Positions 1-6,262 of a stretch of 29,478 nucleotides of DNA are shown here, one piece after another. Source of the DNA: Pelagibius sp041565695 (lineage in GTDB: Bacteria; Pseudomonadota; Alphaproteobacteria; Kiloniellales; Kiloniellaceae); assembly GCA_041565695.1 (NCBI GenBank), contig JBFGUI010000008.1:1-29478 (forward strand), given 5' to 3'. The notes beneath the pieces are model-generated. The model was not told where the DNA came from. It did no database searches and worked only from the letters and a program-made list of their open reading frames with translations. The position numbers and the translations under genes are program-made. Each line of letters begins with the position of its first letter. The first letter of the stretch is position 1.

Positions 1-1
1 G

Positions 2-1612
2 GGCCGCACCCTGGCCGACTGGGCGCTCGAGCTGATCCCCGACGCGCCGCCGGAGATCGCCTTCGAATCGGCGCCCGGACGCACCGAGCGCGCTGCCCTG
101 CGACTGACCTACCAGGCCTCGGACGACTACGGCATCACCGAAGTGAAGGCTGTGATCCGCCGCCTCGACAAGCCCGAGACGCCGCCGCTGGAGCTCGACC
201 TCGTGCTGCCCGGCGCGGCCCCCAAGGTCGCCGAGGCCAGCACCTACCACGATCTCACCCCGCATCCCTGGGCCGGCCTGGCGGTCGAAATTCAGCTGGT
301 GGCCAAGGATCAGCCGGGGCAGGAGGGCTTCAGCGAGGCGCTGCGCACGGTGATCCCGGAGCGCATCTTCAACCACCCCGTCGCCCGCGCCCTGGTCGAG
401 CTGCGCAAGCAGCTGAGCCTCCATCCCGAACGCCGCCTGCCGGTGGTGCAGGCCTTGAGCGCCATCTCCGAGCATCCGGAGCACTTCTTCCACGACATCG
501 TCGTGGCCCTCGCCCTGCGGGCCGCCGAACGGCGCCTGATCTACGATTCCTCGGCCAAGGCGATCGGCCAGGTGCAGCAGCTGCTGTGGGACACCGCGCT
601 GCGCATCGAGGACGGCGACCTGACGCTGGCCGAGCGCGCCCTGCGCGAGGCCCAGGAAGCCCTGATGGAGGCCTTGGCGCGCGATGCCGACGACGAGGAG
701 ATCGAGCGGCTGATCGACGAGCTGGAGCAGGCCCTCAACGAGTTCCTCGACGAGCTGATCAAGCAGATGCGCGAGGAGCTGGCCCAGAACAGCGACCCCA
801 TGGCCAACCAGGAGATGCCCTCCGACAGCCAGCTGCTGGACCGCCAGGACCTGCAGGACATCCTGGAGCGGGCCCGCGAACTGGCCCGTTCCGGCGCCAA
901 GGACGCCGCCCGCGAGCTGCTGAGCCAGCTGCGCAACATGCTGGAGAACCTGCGCGCCAATCCCTACGCGCAGCAGATGAACCAGCAGATGCAGGAAGCC
1001 TCGAAGATGATGCGCGACCTGGAGCAGATGATGCGCGAGCAGCAGGAACTGCTCGACCGCAGCTTCGAGCGCTCGCAGCGCGGCCAGCAGGGGCAGCAGG
1101 GCGAAAGCCAGCAGCGCGGCGAGAACCAGGGCGATGCGCAGCGCCAGGAGCAGCTGCGCCGCGGCCTCGGCGACCTGATGCGCCAGCTGGGCGAAGCGCT
1201 GGGCGAGATCCCGCGCCCGCTGGGCCGCGCCGAGCGCGAGATGCGCGATGCCCGCGATGCGCTGTCCAACGACCAGCCGGGCCAGGCCGTGCCCTCGCAG
1301 ACCCGCTCGCTGGATCAGCTGCAGCAGGGCATGCAGTCGGCCATGGAGCAGTTCATGGAGATGTTCGGCCCCGGCGAGGGTGACGGCGAGGGCCAGGTCG
1401 GCGCCCGCCCCGACGGCATGCGCGACCCGCTGGGCCGCGAGACCGGCACCACCAACGCCGGCCAGCCGCGGCAGGAAGGGGTGCAGATCCCCGATCAGAT
1501 GGAACTGCGCCGCACGCGCGAGATCGTCGATGAACTGCGCCGGCGCCGCGGCGAGCGCACGCGCCCGACCATCGAGCTCGATTATCTCGACCGGCTGCTG
1601 GATCAGTTCTGA
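2..1612 (+). CDS. TIGR02302 / DUF4175 family protein, 5'-truncated by window edge
   Basis: The frame is open from base 2 to the TGA at 1610-1612. An internal GTG at 143 is not the true start, because the residues encoded before it (ending LTYQASDDYGITEV) continue the same domain. TIGR02302 proteins are alphaproteobacterial, about 800 residues, with N-terminal membrane helices; only the C-terminal two thirds or so is here. Visible parts are a beta-rich segment, then a long acidic alpha-helical stretch, then a Met/Gln-rich coiled-coil-like region (repeated QQM, QQGQQGE, MMR patterns), and a basic and acidic tail ending LDRLLDQF. The low-complexity Gln/Arg stretch is normal for the family. Function is unknown; a cell-envelope role is inferred from the membrane helices usual in the missing part. 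The gene converges on the receiver gene downstream. Confidence 0.85.
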   Translation, partial: GRTLADWALELIPDAPPEIAFESAPGRTERAALRLTYQASDDYGITEVKAVIRRLDKPETPPLELDLVLPGAAPKVAEASTYHDLTPHPWAGLAVEIQLVAKDQPGQEGFSEALRTVIPERIFNHPVARALVELRKQLSLHPERRLPVVQALSAISEHPEHFFHDIVVALALRAAERRLIYDSSAKAIGQVQQLLWDTALRIEDGDLTLAERALREAQEALMEALARDADDEEIERLIDELEQALNEFLDELIKQMREELAQNSDPMANQEMPSDSQLLDRQDLQDILERARELARSGAKDAARELLSQLRNMLENLRANPYAQQMNQQMQEASKMMRDLEQMMREQQELLDRSFERSQRGQQGQQGESQQRGENQGDAQRQEQLRRGLGDLMRQLGEALGEIPRPLGRAEREMRDARDALSNDQPGQAVPSQTRSLDQLQQGMQSAMEQFMEMFGPGEGDGEGQVGARPDGMRDPLGRETGTTNAGQPRQEGVQIPDQMELRRTREIVDELRRRRGERTRPTIELDYLDRLLDQF

Positions 1613-1666
1613 TTCGGTGAAGAAGGTTCGCCGGGCCTGACGCGACGGGCCGCAGCAGGCCTCGAC

Positions 1667-2044
1667 TCAGTGGCAGGTCATCTGCTCGGCGGTCAGCGCG
1701 GCCTCGGCGGCCTCGCAGATCTCCTGCAGCGTAAAGGGCTTGGTGATCACTTCGCAGATCAGCTCTTCGAGGTTGTGCGCACGCTGGCGCTCCGCCGAAT
1801 AGCCGGTCATCAGCAGCACCGGCAGATCGGGGAAGTCCTTGGCCACCTTGAGCGCCAGGCCGATGCCGTCGAGGCTCGGCATGACGATGTCGGTGATCAG
1901 CAGATCGAAGCGGTCGCGGCCGAGCGCCTCCAGGGCCTGCACCCCGTCTTCCACGGAGGTGACCTTGTGCCCCCGGTGGACCAGGGCGCGGCTGACGAAA
2001 CTCTGAACGGCGGTGTCGTCTTCGGCGACGAGGATCTGCGCCAT
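1667..2044 (-). CDS. cpdR: CpdR-like single-domain response regulator
   Basis: A stand-alone 125-residue receiver domain with no output domain. It has the acidic pair D9/D10, the phospho-acceptor D52 in LLITDIVMP, T80 in MTGYS and K102 in the TKPF motif, so it should be phosphorylatable. Length and motif pattern fit the CpdR group, which in Caulobacter takes phosphate from the CckA-ChpT relay and, when unphosphorylated, helps ClpXP degrade CtrA. The ATG at 2044 has AGGAGACGC about nine bases upstream on the minus strand. A TTAA-N7-TTAA box lies about 140 bp upstream (2179-2193), which fits a place in the CtrA circuit. The C-terminus ends EQMTCH and lacks the di-alanine end of Caulobacter CpdR, so the assignment is CpdR-like rather than certain; another short receiver is the alternative. 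Confidence 0.75.
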   Translation of the reverse strand: MAQILVAEDDTAVQSFVSRALVHRGHKVTSVEDGVQALEALGRDRFDLLITDIVMPSLDGIGLALKVAKDFPDLPVLLMTGYSAERQRAHNLEELICEVITKPFTLQEICEAAEAALTAEQMTCH

Positions 2045-2178
2045 GGTCTATGCGTCTCCTGCAAGCGTTTGCGCGAGGCGCGGTCCTTCCGGCGGGCGTG
2101 CAGGACCGCAGACTCCGTGCCCTTCCGCCCCGGCCGGAACCCGGTTCCTGCCTCGCAGATCAAACTGCCATCGCGTGG

Positions 2179-2193
2179 TTAAGCAAGGCTTAA
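2179..2193. promoter_or_regulatory. CtrA-type binding box TTAA-N7-TTAA
   Basis: The sequence is TTAAGCAAGGCTTAA, a perfect match to TTAA-N7-TTAA and also a perfect 6-bp inverted repeat around AAG. It lies in the intergenic region between the end of the zinc-ribbon gene and the start of the CpdR-like gene, both on the minus strand, about 135 bp from the CpdR-like ATG. CtrA sites of this form are known across alphaproteobacteria. Binding here is inferred from sequence only. Confidence 0.55.
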
Positions 2194-2240
2194 TGGCGCC
2201 TTGTGGACCGGGGGTGCAGGCCGAGCGGACGCGGCGGCGC

Positions 2241-2882
2241 CTATTGCTGGTCGCCCTCGATCGAGATGTTGAGATTCTGGGCGGTATCCGGCGGGTTGCG
2301 GGTCTGCGATTCGAAGGCCACGACGCCGCCGGCGTCGAGCTCCCTCTGCGGCGGCTCGAAGGACCACTCATGGACCACCGCGCCGGCCGAATCGGTGAGC
2401 TGCACGCGCAGCGGCGGCAGGCTCTGCTTGCGGTCGGAGATGTTCGACACCACGCCACGCACGACGATCACCGTGTCCCCGTCGGCTTCGCTCCGCTCGG
2501 TCTTCACCTCGCCCAGCTTGAAGATCGGCCCCGGCGGCTCCACCGGGACGCCCAGCAGCGCATAAACATCGCGAAGTTGAGGGAATTCCGCGACGATTCG
2601 CTCCCGCTCGAGCCAGCCCCCGGCGGCGACGCCGCCGACGAAGAGCAGCAGCAGGATCCAGCCGATCACGGTGCCGTAGCCGCGCTTGCGCGGCGGCGGG
2701 GCCGGGCGGCGGCGGATCGGCGGCGGGGCCGGCTCCTCGGCCAGGGCGGCACGCGGATCGTCTTCCGGCATCTGGTGCCAGCAGTTGCTGCACTTGCCGC
2801 AGCGGACGATGCGCCCGTCAGGGCCAAGTTGCGCCTGGTCGACCTCAAAGCGGCTTTCGCAGGCAGGACAGGAAACGATCAT
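2241..2882 (-). CDS. MJ0042-type zinc-ribbon membrane protein with DUF3426-like domain
   Basis: A 213-residue protein opening with a zinc ribbon (C5-x2-C8 and C28-x2-C31), then a Pro/Arg-rich linker, one transmembrane helix around residues 69-88, and a C-terminal domain (about 110-213) resembling DUF3426, an extracytoplasmic beta-rich fold. The topology suggests a cytoplasmic metal-binding head and a periplasmic tail. This gene is commonly divergent from ftsE in alphaproteobacteria, as here. Its function is not established. The start at 2882 places the first Cys at residue 5, as usual for the MJ0042 motif. A promoter candidate lies 38 bp upstream. Confidence 0.85.
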   Translation of the reverse strand: MIVSCPACESRFEVDQAQLGPDGRIVRCGKCSNCWHQMPEDDPRAALAEEPAPPPIRRRPAPPPRKRGYGTVIGWILLLLFVGGVAAGGWLERERIVAEFPQLRDVYALLGVPVEPPGPIFKLGEVKTERSEADGDTVIVVRGVVSNISDRKQSLPPLRVQLTDSAGAVVHEWSFEPPQRELDAGGVVAFESQTRNPPDTAQNLNISIEGDQQ

Positions 2883-2919
2883 GAACGACTCATGCCCCTC
2901 CGGGAGGTCTTACGTTACC

Positions 2920-2948
2920 CTTATATGAGTGAGGTATAGCCAAAGCAA
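2920..2948 (-). promoter_or_regulatory. Candidate sigma70 promoter for the zinc-ribbon gene
   Basis: On the minus strand, TTGCTT (2943-2948) and TATAAG (2920-2925) are separated by 17 bp and lie about 38 bp before the ATG at 2882. The -10 matches five of six consensus bases and the -35 three of six. The ftsE promoter must lie in the same 145-bp divergent gap; TTACGT (2910-2915) and TATAGC (2935-2940) with a 19-bp spacer is a weak possibility for it. Confidence 0.4.
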
Positions 2949-3027
2949 GGCATGAGCACGGCCCTTTACGGGACTGACTTGCCTATGCCATTTTCGATTC
3001 GAGCTTCCGGAAAAGGGAAATTGCACC

Positions 3028-3735
3028 TTGGTTCGCTTCGAGGAAGTCGTGCTGCGCTACGGAAACGGGCCGGAAATCCTGAAGCGAGTTTCCCTGCAGT
3101 TCGACCCCGGATCCTATCATTTTCTGGTCGGGCCGAGCGGCGCCGGCAAATCGTCGCTGCTGCGCATGATGTTCCTGGCGCAGCGCCCCACTTCGGGCCG
3201 GGTGGCGCTCTTCGGCCGCGATGTCTCCGGGCTGTCGCGCCGGGAAACCGCCCTGCTGCGCCGGCGAATCGGCGTGGTGTTCCAGGATTTCCGCCTGCTC
3301 GACCACCTGACGGCGCGCGAGAACGTGTCCCTGCCCCTGCACATCAGCGGCCAGGCCGGCGGGCGCAGCGACAAGGACGTCGAGGAACTGCTGAACTGGG
3401 TGGGCCTCGCCGACCATATGGATGCCCTGCCGCCGACCCTGTCCGGCGGCCAGCAGCAGCGCGTCGCCATCGCCCGGGCGGTCATCGGCCGCCCCAGCCT
3501 GCTGCTCGCCGACGAGCCGACCGGCAACCTGGACGACCGCATGGCGGTGCGGCTGCTCTACCTCTTCGAGGAGTTGAACAAGATCGGTACCACCGTGGTC
3601 ATCGCCACCCACAACGAGTCCCTGGTCGAGCGTTTCCGCCACCCGGTGACCCGGCTGCGTGACGGCGAGGCCGTCGAGCTCGCCCCCGGCACCACGCCCG
3701 CCGCGGCCGATTCGGCCGTCGGCGGCGCCGGCTGA
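3028..3735 (+). CDS. ftsE: Cell division ATP-binding protein FtsE
   Basis: The cytoplasmic ATPase of the FtsEX complex, which couples ATP hydrolysis to activation of peptidoglycan hydrolases at the septum. At 235 residues it has Walker A GPSGAGKS (35-42), the Q-loop Q86 in VVFQDF, the ABC signature LSGGQQQR (138-145), Walker B LLLADEP with E163, and the switch His in IATHN. The start is a TTG at 3028; the encoded MVRFEEVVLRYG is where FtsE proteins normally begin, and the purine-rich AAGGGAAA about nine bases upstream can serve as ribosome site. The last 20 residues are an Ala/Gly/Pro-rich tail beyond the ABC core. The stop is 4 nt before ftsX. Confidence 0.96.
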   Translation: MVRFEEVVLRYGNGPEILKRVSLQFDPGSYHFLVGPSGAGKSSLLRMMFLAQRPTSGRVALFGRDVSGLSRRETALLRRRIGVVFQDFRLLDHLTARENVSLPLHISGQAGGRSDKDVEELLNWVGLADHMDALPPTLSGGQQQRVAIARAVIGRPSLLLADEPTGNLDDRMAVRLLYLFEELNKIGTTVVIATHNESLVERFRHPVTRLRDGEAVELAPGTTPAAADSAVGGAG

Positions 3736-3739
3736 CGTC

Positions 3740-4627
3740 ATGGCCAAGAAGCGCAAACGCCAGGCGGTTCCCCTCGACCGGGATGCCTCTGGTCGCTACC
3801 TGCCCCTGCTGGTCGCCATCATGGTCTACCTCGCCGCCCTCGCCCTGGCCGGCGCAATCTCCGTGAACAAGCTGGCCGAGCGCTGGGACAGCGGCCTTTC
3901 CGGGGCCCTCACGGTGCAGATCCCCGCCGGTTCGGCAGCCGCCGAGGACGGACCGGCGCTCGACGCCCTGGTCACGGCGCTGCGCGCCAGTCCGGGGGTG
4001 CTGTCCGTCGAGCCCATGGACAAGACGGAAATCACCGCGCTGCTCGAGCCCTGGCTGGGTGACAGCGTGGCCGCCGGCGACCTGCCGCTGCCGCGACTCG
4101 TCGCCGTGACCGTCGAACCCGGCGCGACGCCCGACATCGAAGGCCTGCGCGCGCAGCTGCAGGACCTCGCCCCCGGCAGCCAGCTGGAGGACCATCAGCG
4201 CTGGCTCGCCCGCCTGCTCGACCTGGCGCGGGCGGTGGAGATCATGGCCGGGGTTGTCGTCCTCTTGGTCCTGCTGGCGGCCTGCATCATGGTCACCTTC
4301 GTCACCCGCATGGGCCTGGCCGCCCACGAGCAGGCCATCGAGCTGCTGCACCTGATCGGCGCGCAGGACTCCTACGTTGCCCGCCAATTCCAGAACCGCG
4401 CGCTGAGCCTCGGACTGCGCGGCGGCATCCTCGGCCTGCTCTGCGCCGTGCCGACGCTCTACCTGGCCCGCCTGCTGCTGCAGCGCATCGACAGCGGCCT
4501 GCTGCCCGAGCTGACCCTCAGGTCCTGGGAGTGGGCGATCCTGATTTTGCTGCCGGTCGCCGCGGCGCTGGTGACCATGGTGACGGCGCGTGTGACCGTG
4601 CTGCGCACCCTGGCGCGCATGCCCTAG
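3740..4627 (+). CDS. ftsX: Cell division permease-like protein FtsX
   Basis: The membrane partner of FtsE. The 295-residue protein has a basic cytoplasmic start (MAKKRKR), a first helix around residues 22-43, an extracytoplasmic domain of about 130 residues that in this family contacts peptidoglycan-hydrolase regulators, and three C-terminal helices, the FtsX/MacB permease-like topology. A reading frame with in-frame starts extends upstream to 3659 inside ftsE, but the encoded Pro/Ala/Arg-rich stretch is not FtsX-like, so the ATG at 3740, 4 nt after the ftsE stop, is chosen. The close spacing implies coupled translation. Confidence 0.95.
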   Translation: MAKKRKRQAVPLDRDASGRYLPLLVAIMVYLAALALAGAISVNKLAERWDSGLSGALTVQIPAGSAAAEDGPALDALVTALRASPGVLSVEPMDKTEITALLEPWLGDSVAAGDLPLPRLVAVTVEPGATPDIEGLRAQLQDLAPGSQLEDHQRWLARLLDLARAVEIMAGVVVLLVLLAACIMVTFVTRMGLAAHEQAIELLHLIGAQDSYVARQFQNRALSLGLRGGILGLLCAVPTLYLARLLLQRIDSGLLPELTLRSWEWAILILLPVAAALVTMVTARVTVLRTLARMP

Positions 4628-4643
4628 GCCGGCGCAAAGAGCG

Positions 4644-5303
4644 ATGCGGATGCGAATCTTGAAGCAGGAGCGCAGCAGGCCGGCGGGACGCGGCTGGCGG
4701 CGGCTGAAGCGGCTCGCCGCCCTGGCCGGCGTGCTGCTGTTCGCCTACGGCATCGGATTCCTGTGGTTCGCCACCATGATGCCAACCTCCGCCGAAGACG
4801 ACGACCGCGTCACCGATGCCATCGTGGTGCTGACCGGCGGCAGCGACCGACTCGGCGTTGCGCTCGATCTGCTGAGCGCGGAGAAGGCCAGCAAGCTGTT
4901 CGTTTCCGGAGTCTACCGCGGCGTCGACGTGCGCCAGCTGCTCGACCTGTCGCAGCACTCGCCGGAAGACCTCTCCTGCTGCGTGGTGCTCGGCTACGAG
5001 GCCGACAACACCCGCGGCAACGCAATCGAGACCGCCGCCTGGATGAAGGAGCAGGGCTTCACCTCGCTGCGCCTGGTTACTGCGACCTACCACATGCCCC
5101 GCTCGCTGCTCGAGTTCCGCCGCCTCATGCCGGCCATCGAGATCATTCCCCATCCGGTGTTTCCCGAGCACTTCAAAAGCGACGAGTGGTGGATGTGGCC
5201 GGGCAGCAGCAGCCTGCTGATCACCGAGTACAGCAAGTATCTCGTCGCCCTGGTGCGCGGCCTCGTCGACCCGCTCTTCGCCGGCAGCGGCTCCGGCTCA
5301 TGA
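4644..5303 (+). CDS. YdcF/DUF218-family membrane-anchored protein
   Basis: A 219-residue protein with a basic N-terminus, one transmembrane helix (about residues 24-44) and a DUF218 domain: the core strand DAIVVLTGG, the following LFVSG element, and the region YEADNTRGNAIETA with LRLVTATYHMPRS. DUF218 proteins (YdcF, SanA, ElyC) are envelope-related, and some act in peptidoglycan or carrier-lipid metabolism; the exact activity here is unknown. It lies 16 nt after ftsX and overlaps plsC by 4 nt (ATGA), an arrangement usual in alphaproteobacteria. A second ATG two codons in (4650) is an equally possible start. Confidence 0.85.
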   Translation: MRMRILKQERSRPAGRGWRRLKRLAALAGVLLFAYGIGFLWFATMMPTSAEDDDRVTDAIVVLTGGSDRLGVALDLLSAEKASKLFVSGVYRGVDVRQLLDLSQHSPEDLSCCVVLGYEADNTRGNAIETAAWMKEQGFTSLRLVTATYHMPRSLLEFRRLMPAIEIIPHPVFPEHFKSDEWWMWPGSSSLLITEYSKYLVALVRGLVDPLFAGSGSGS

Positions 5304-6052
5304 CCGCTCTACGCTCCCTGCTGTTCAACGTCTTCTTCTACGGCTGGACCGCCGTCTGCGTGGTTATCGGCCTGCCGCTGCTGCTCGGGCCGCGCATCGG
5401 CATCTACTACCTGGGCCGCGCCTGGGCGCACCCCATCATCTTCGCTTTGCGCCTGATCTGCGGGCTGCGCCACCAGGTGCGCGGCCGCGAGAACCTGCCC
5501 GCGGGGCCGGTACTGCTCGCCGCCAAGCACCAGTCCGCCTGGGACACGATCATCTTTTCGATCCTGCTGTGGGACCACAGCTTCGTCCTGAAGCAGGAAC
5601 TTCTGCGCATCCCGCTGTTCGGGCTCTACCTGTCGCGCGCCGGGCTGATCCCGGTCGACCGCAAGGGCGGCGCCAAGGCGCTCAAGAAGATGGTCGCCGA
5701 GGCCAAGGCGGTCACCGCCGCCGGGCGGCCCATCGTGATCTTCCCGGAGGGCACCCGCGTCGCCCCGGACCAGCACCGGCCCTACCAGCCCGGGGTCGCC
5801 GCCCTCTACGGCCAGCTCGAGGTTCCCGTGGTGCCGGTGGCGCTCAACTCCGGCCTGTTCTGGCGCCGCAACAGCTTCTGGAAGCAGCCGGGCTGCATCA
5901 CCCTGGAGTTCCTGCCGCCGATTCCGCCCGGACTGCCGCGCAAGGACTTCCTCGCCCGGCTCGAGACGGCGATCGAGGGGCGCAGCCGCGCCCTGCTGGC
6001 CGACTCGGCGGGCGAAAAACAGCCCGAAAGCAAGGCCCTGGCGGAAAAATAG
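5300..6052 (+). CDS. plsC: 1-acyl-sn-glycerol-3-phosphate acyltransferase (PlsC family)
   Basis: Transfers an acyl chain to lysophosphatidate to give phosphatidate at the inner membrane. The 250-residue protein has a hydrophobic N-terminal segment (about 9-30), the catalytic HX4D motif H77-QSAW-D82 and the acceptor-binding FPEGTR motif (148-153), with a later PVVPVALNSG motif. The ATG at 5300 overlaps the ydcF stop as ATGA; the frame is open further upstream but that sequence is a shadow of ydcF. It closes the ftsE-ftsX-ydcF-plsC operon. Lysophospholipid or ornithine-lipid acyltransferases share these motifs, so substrate specificity is inferred. Confidence 0.9.
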   Translation: MTALRSLLFNVFFYGWTAVCVVIGLPLLLGPRIGIYYLGRAWAHPIIFALRLICGLRHQVRGRENLPAGPVLLAAKHQSAWDTIIFSILLWDHSFVLKQELLRIPLFGLYLSRAGLIPVDRKGGAKALKKMVAEAKAVTAAGRPIVIFPEGTRVAPDQHRPYQPGVAALYGQLEVPVVPVALNSGLFWRRNSFWKQPGCITLEFLPPIPPGLPRKDFLARLETAIEGRSRALLADSAGEKQPESKALAEK

Positions 6053-6167
6053 CTGTGCGCAAAACTGTGGACAGCTTTCCCCGCCCGCGGGAATCGCCCG
6101 CCTTTCCTCTTGCTAAAGCCGAATCGCCGGCCGAATCGGGACGATGAAACGAAGCGGGAACAGCCGC

Positions 6168-6196
6168 TTGACCGGCGACCCGCCGGAACCTATCGT
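6168..6196 (+). promoter_or_regulatory. Candidate sigma70 promoter for nrdJ
   Basis: TTGACC (6168-6173) and TATCGT (6191-6196) are separated by 17 bp, matching five and four of six consensus bases. The start codon of nrdJ is about 67 bp downstream. The rest of the 210-bp gap after plsC holds TGTGGACAG (6066-6074), a degenerate DnaA-box-like word inside an AGCTGT/ACAGCT inverted repeat. Confidence 0.5.
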
Positions 6197-6227
6197 CGGG
6201 CTAGCGTTTCCGCCGATTATTGACGCT

Positions 6228-6245
6228 GCCGCCGGGCCCGGCGGC
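6228..6245 (+). other. Perfect 18-bp GC palindrome in the nrdJ 5' untranslated region
   Basis: GCCGCCGGGCCCGGCGGC is fully self-complementary. It lies between the predicted promoter and the ribosome-binding site (GAGAGG) of nrdJ, ending 17 bp before the ATG. In RNA the outer GCCGCC/GGCGGC could form a stable hairpin beside the ribosome site; as DNA it could be a dimer-binding site. No T-run follows, so it is not a canonical terminator. Confidence 0.5.
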
Positions 6246-6262
6246 CGCCGAGAGGCTCCGAA

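Noticed and set aside
5300..5303. plsC starting at 4763 as a longer protein
   Set aside because: The upstream frame is an Arg/Ala/Pro-rich shadow of ydcF. The ATG at 5300 gives the normal family start and a 4-nt overlap.
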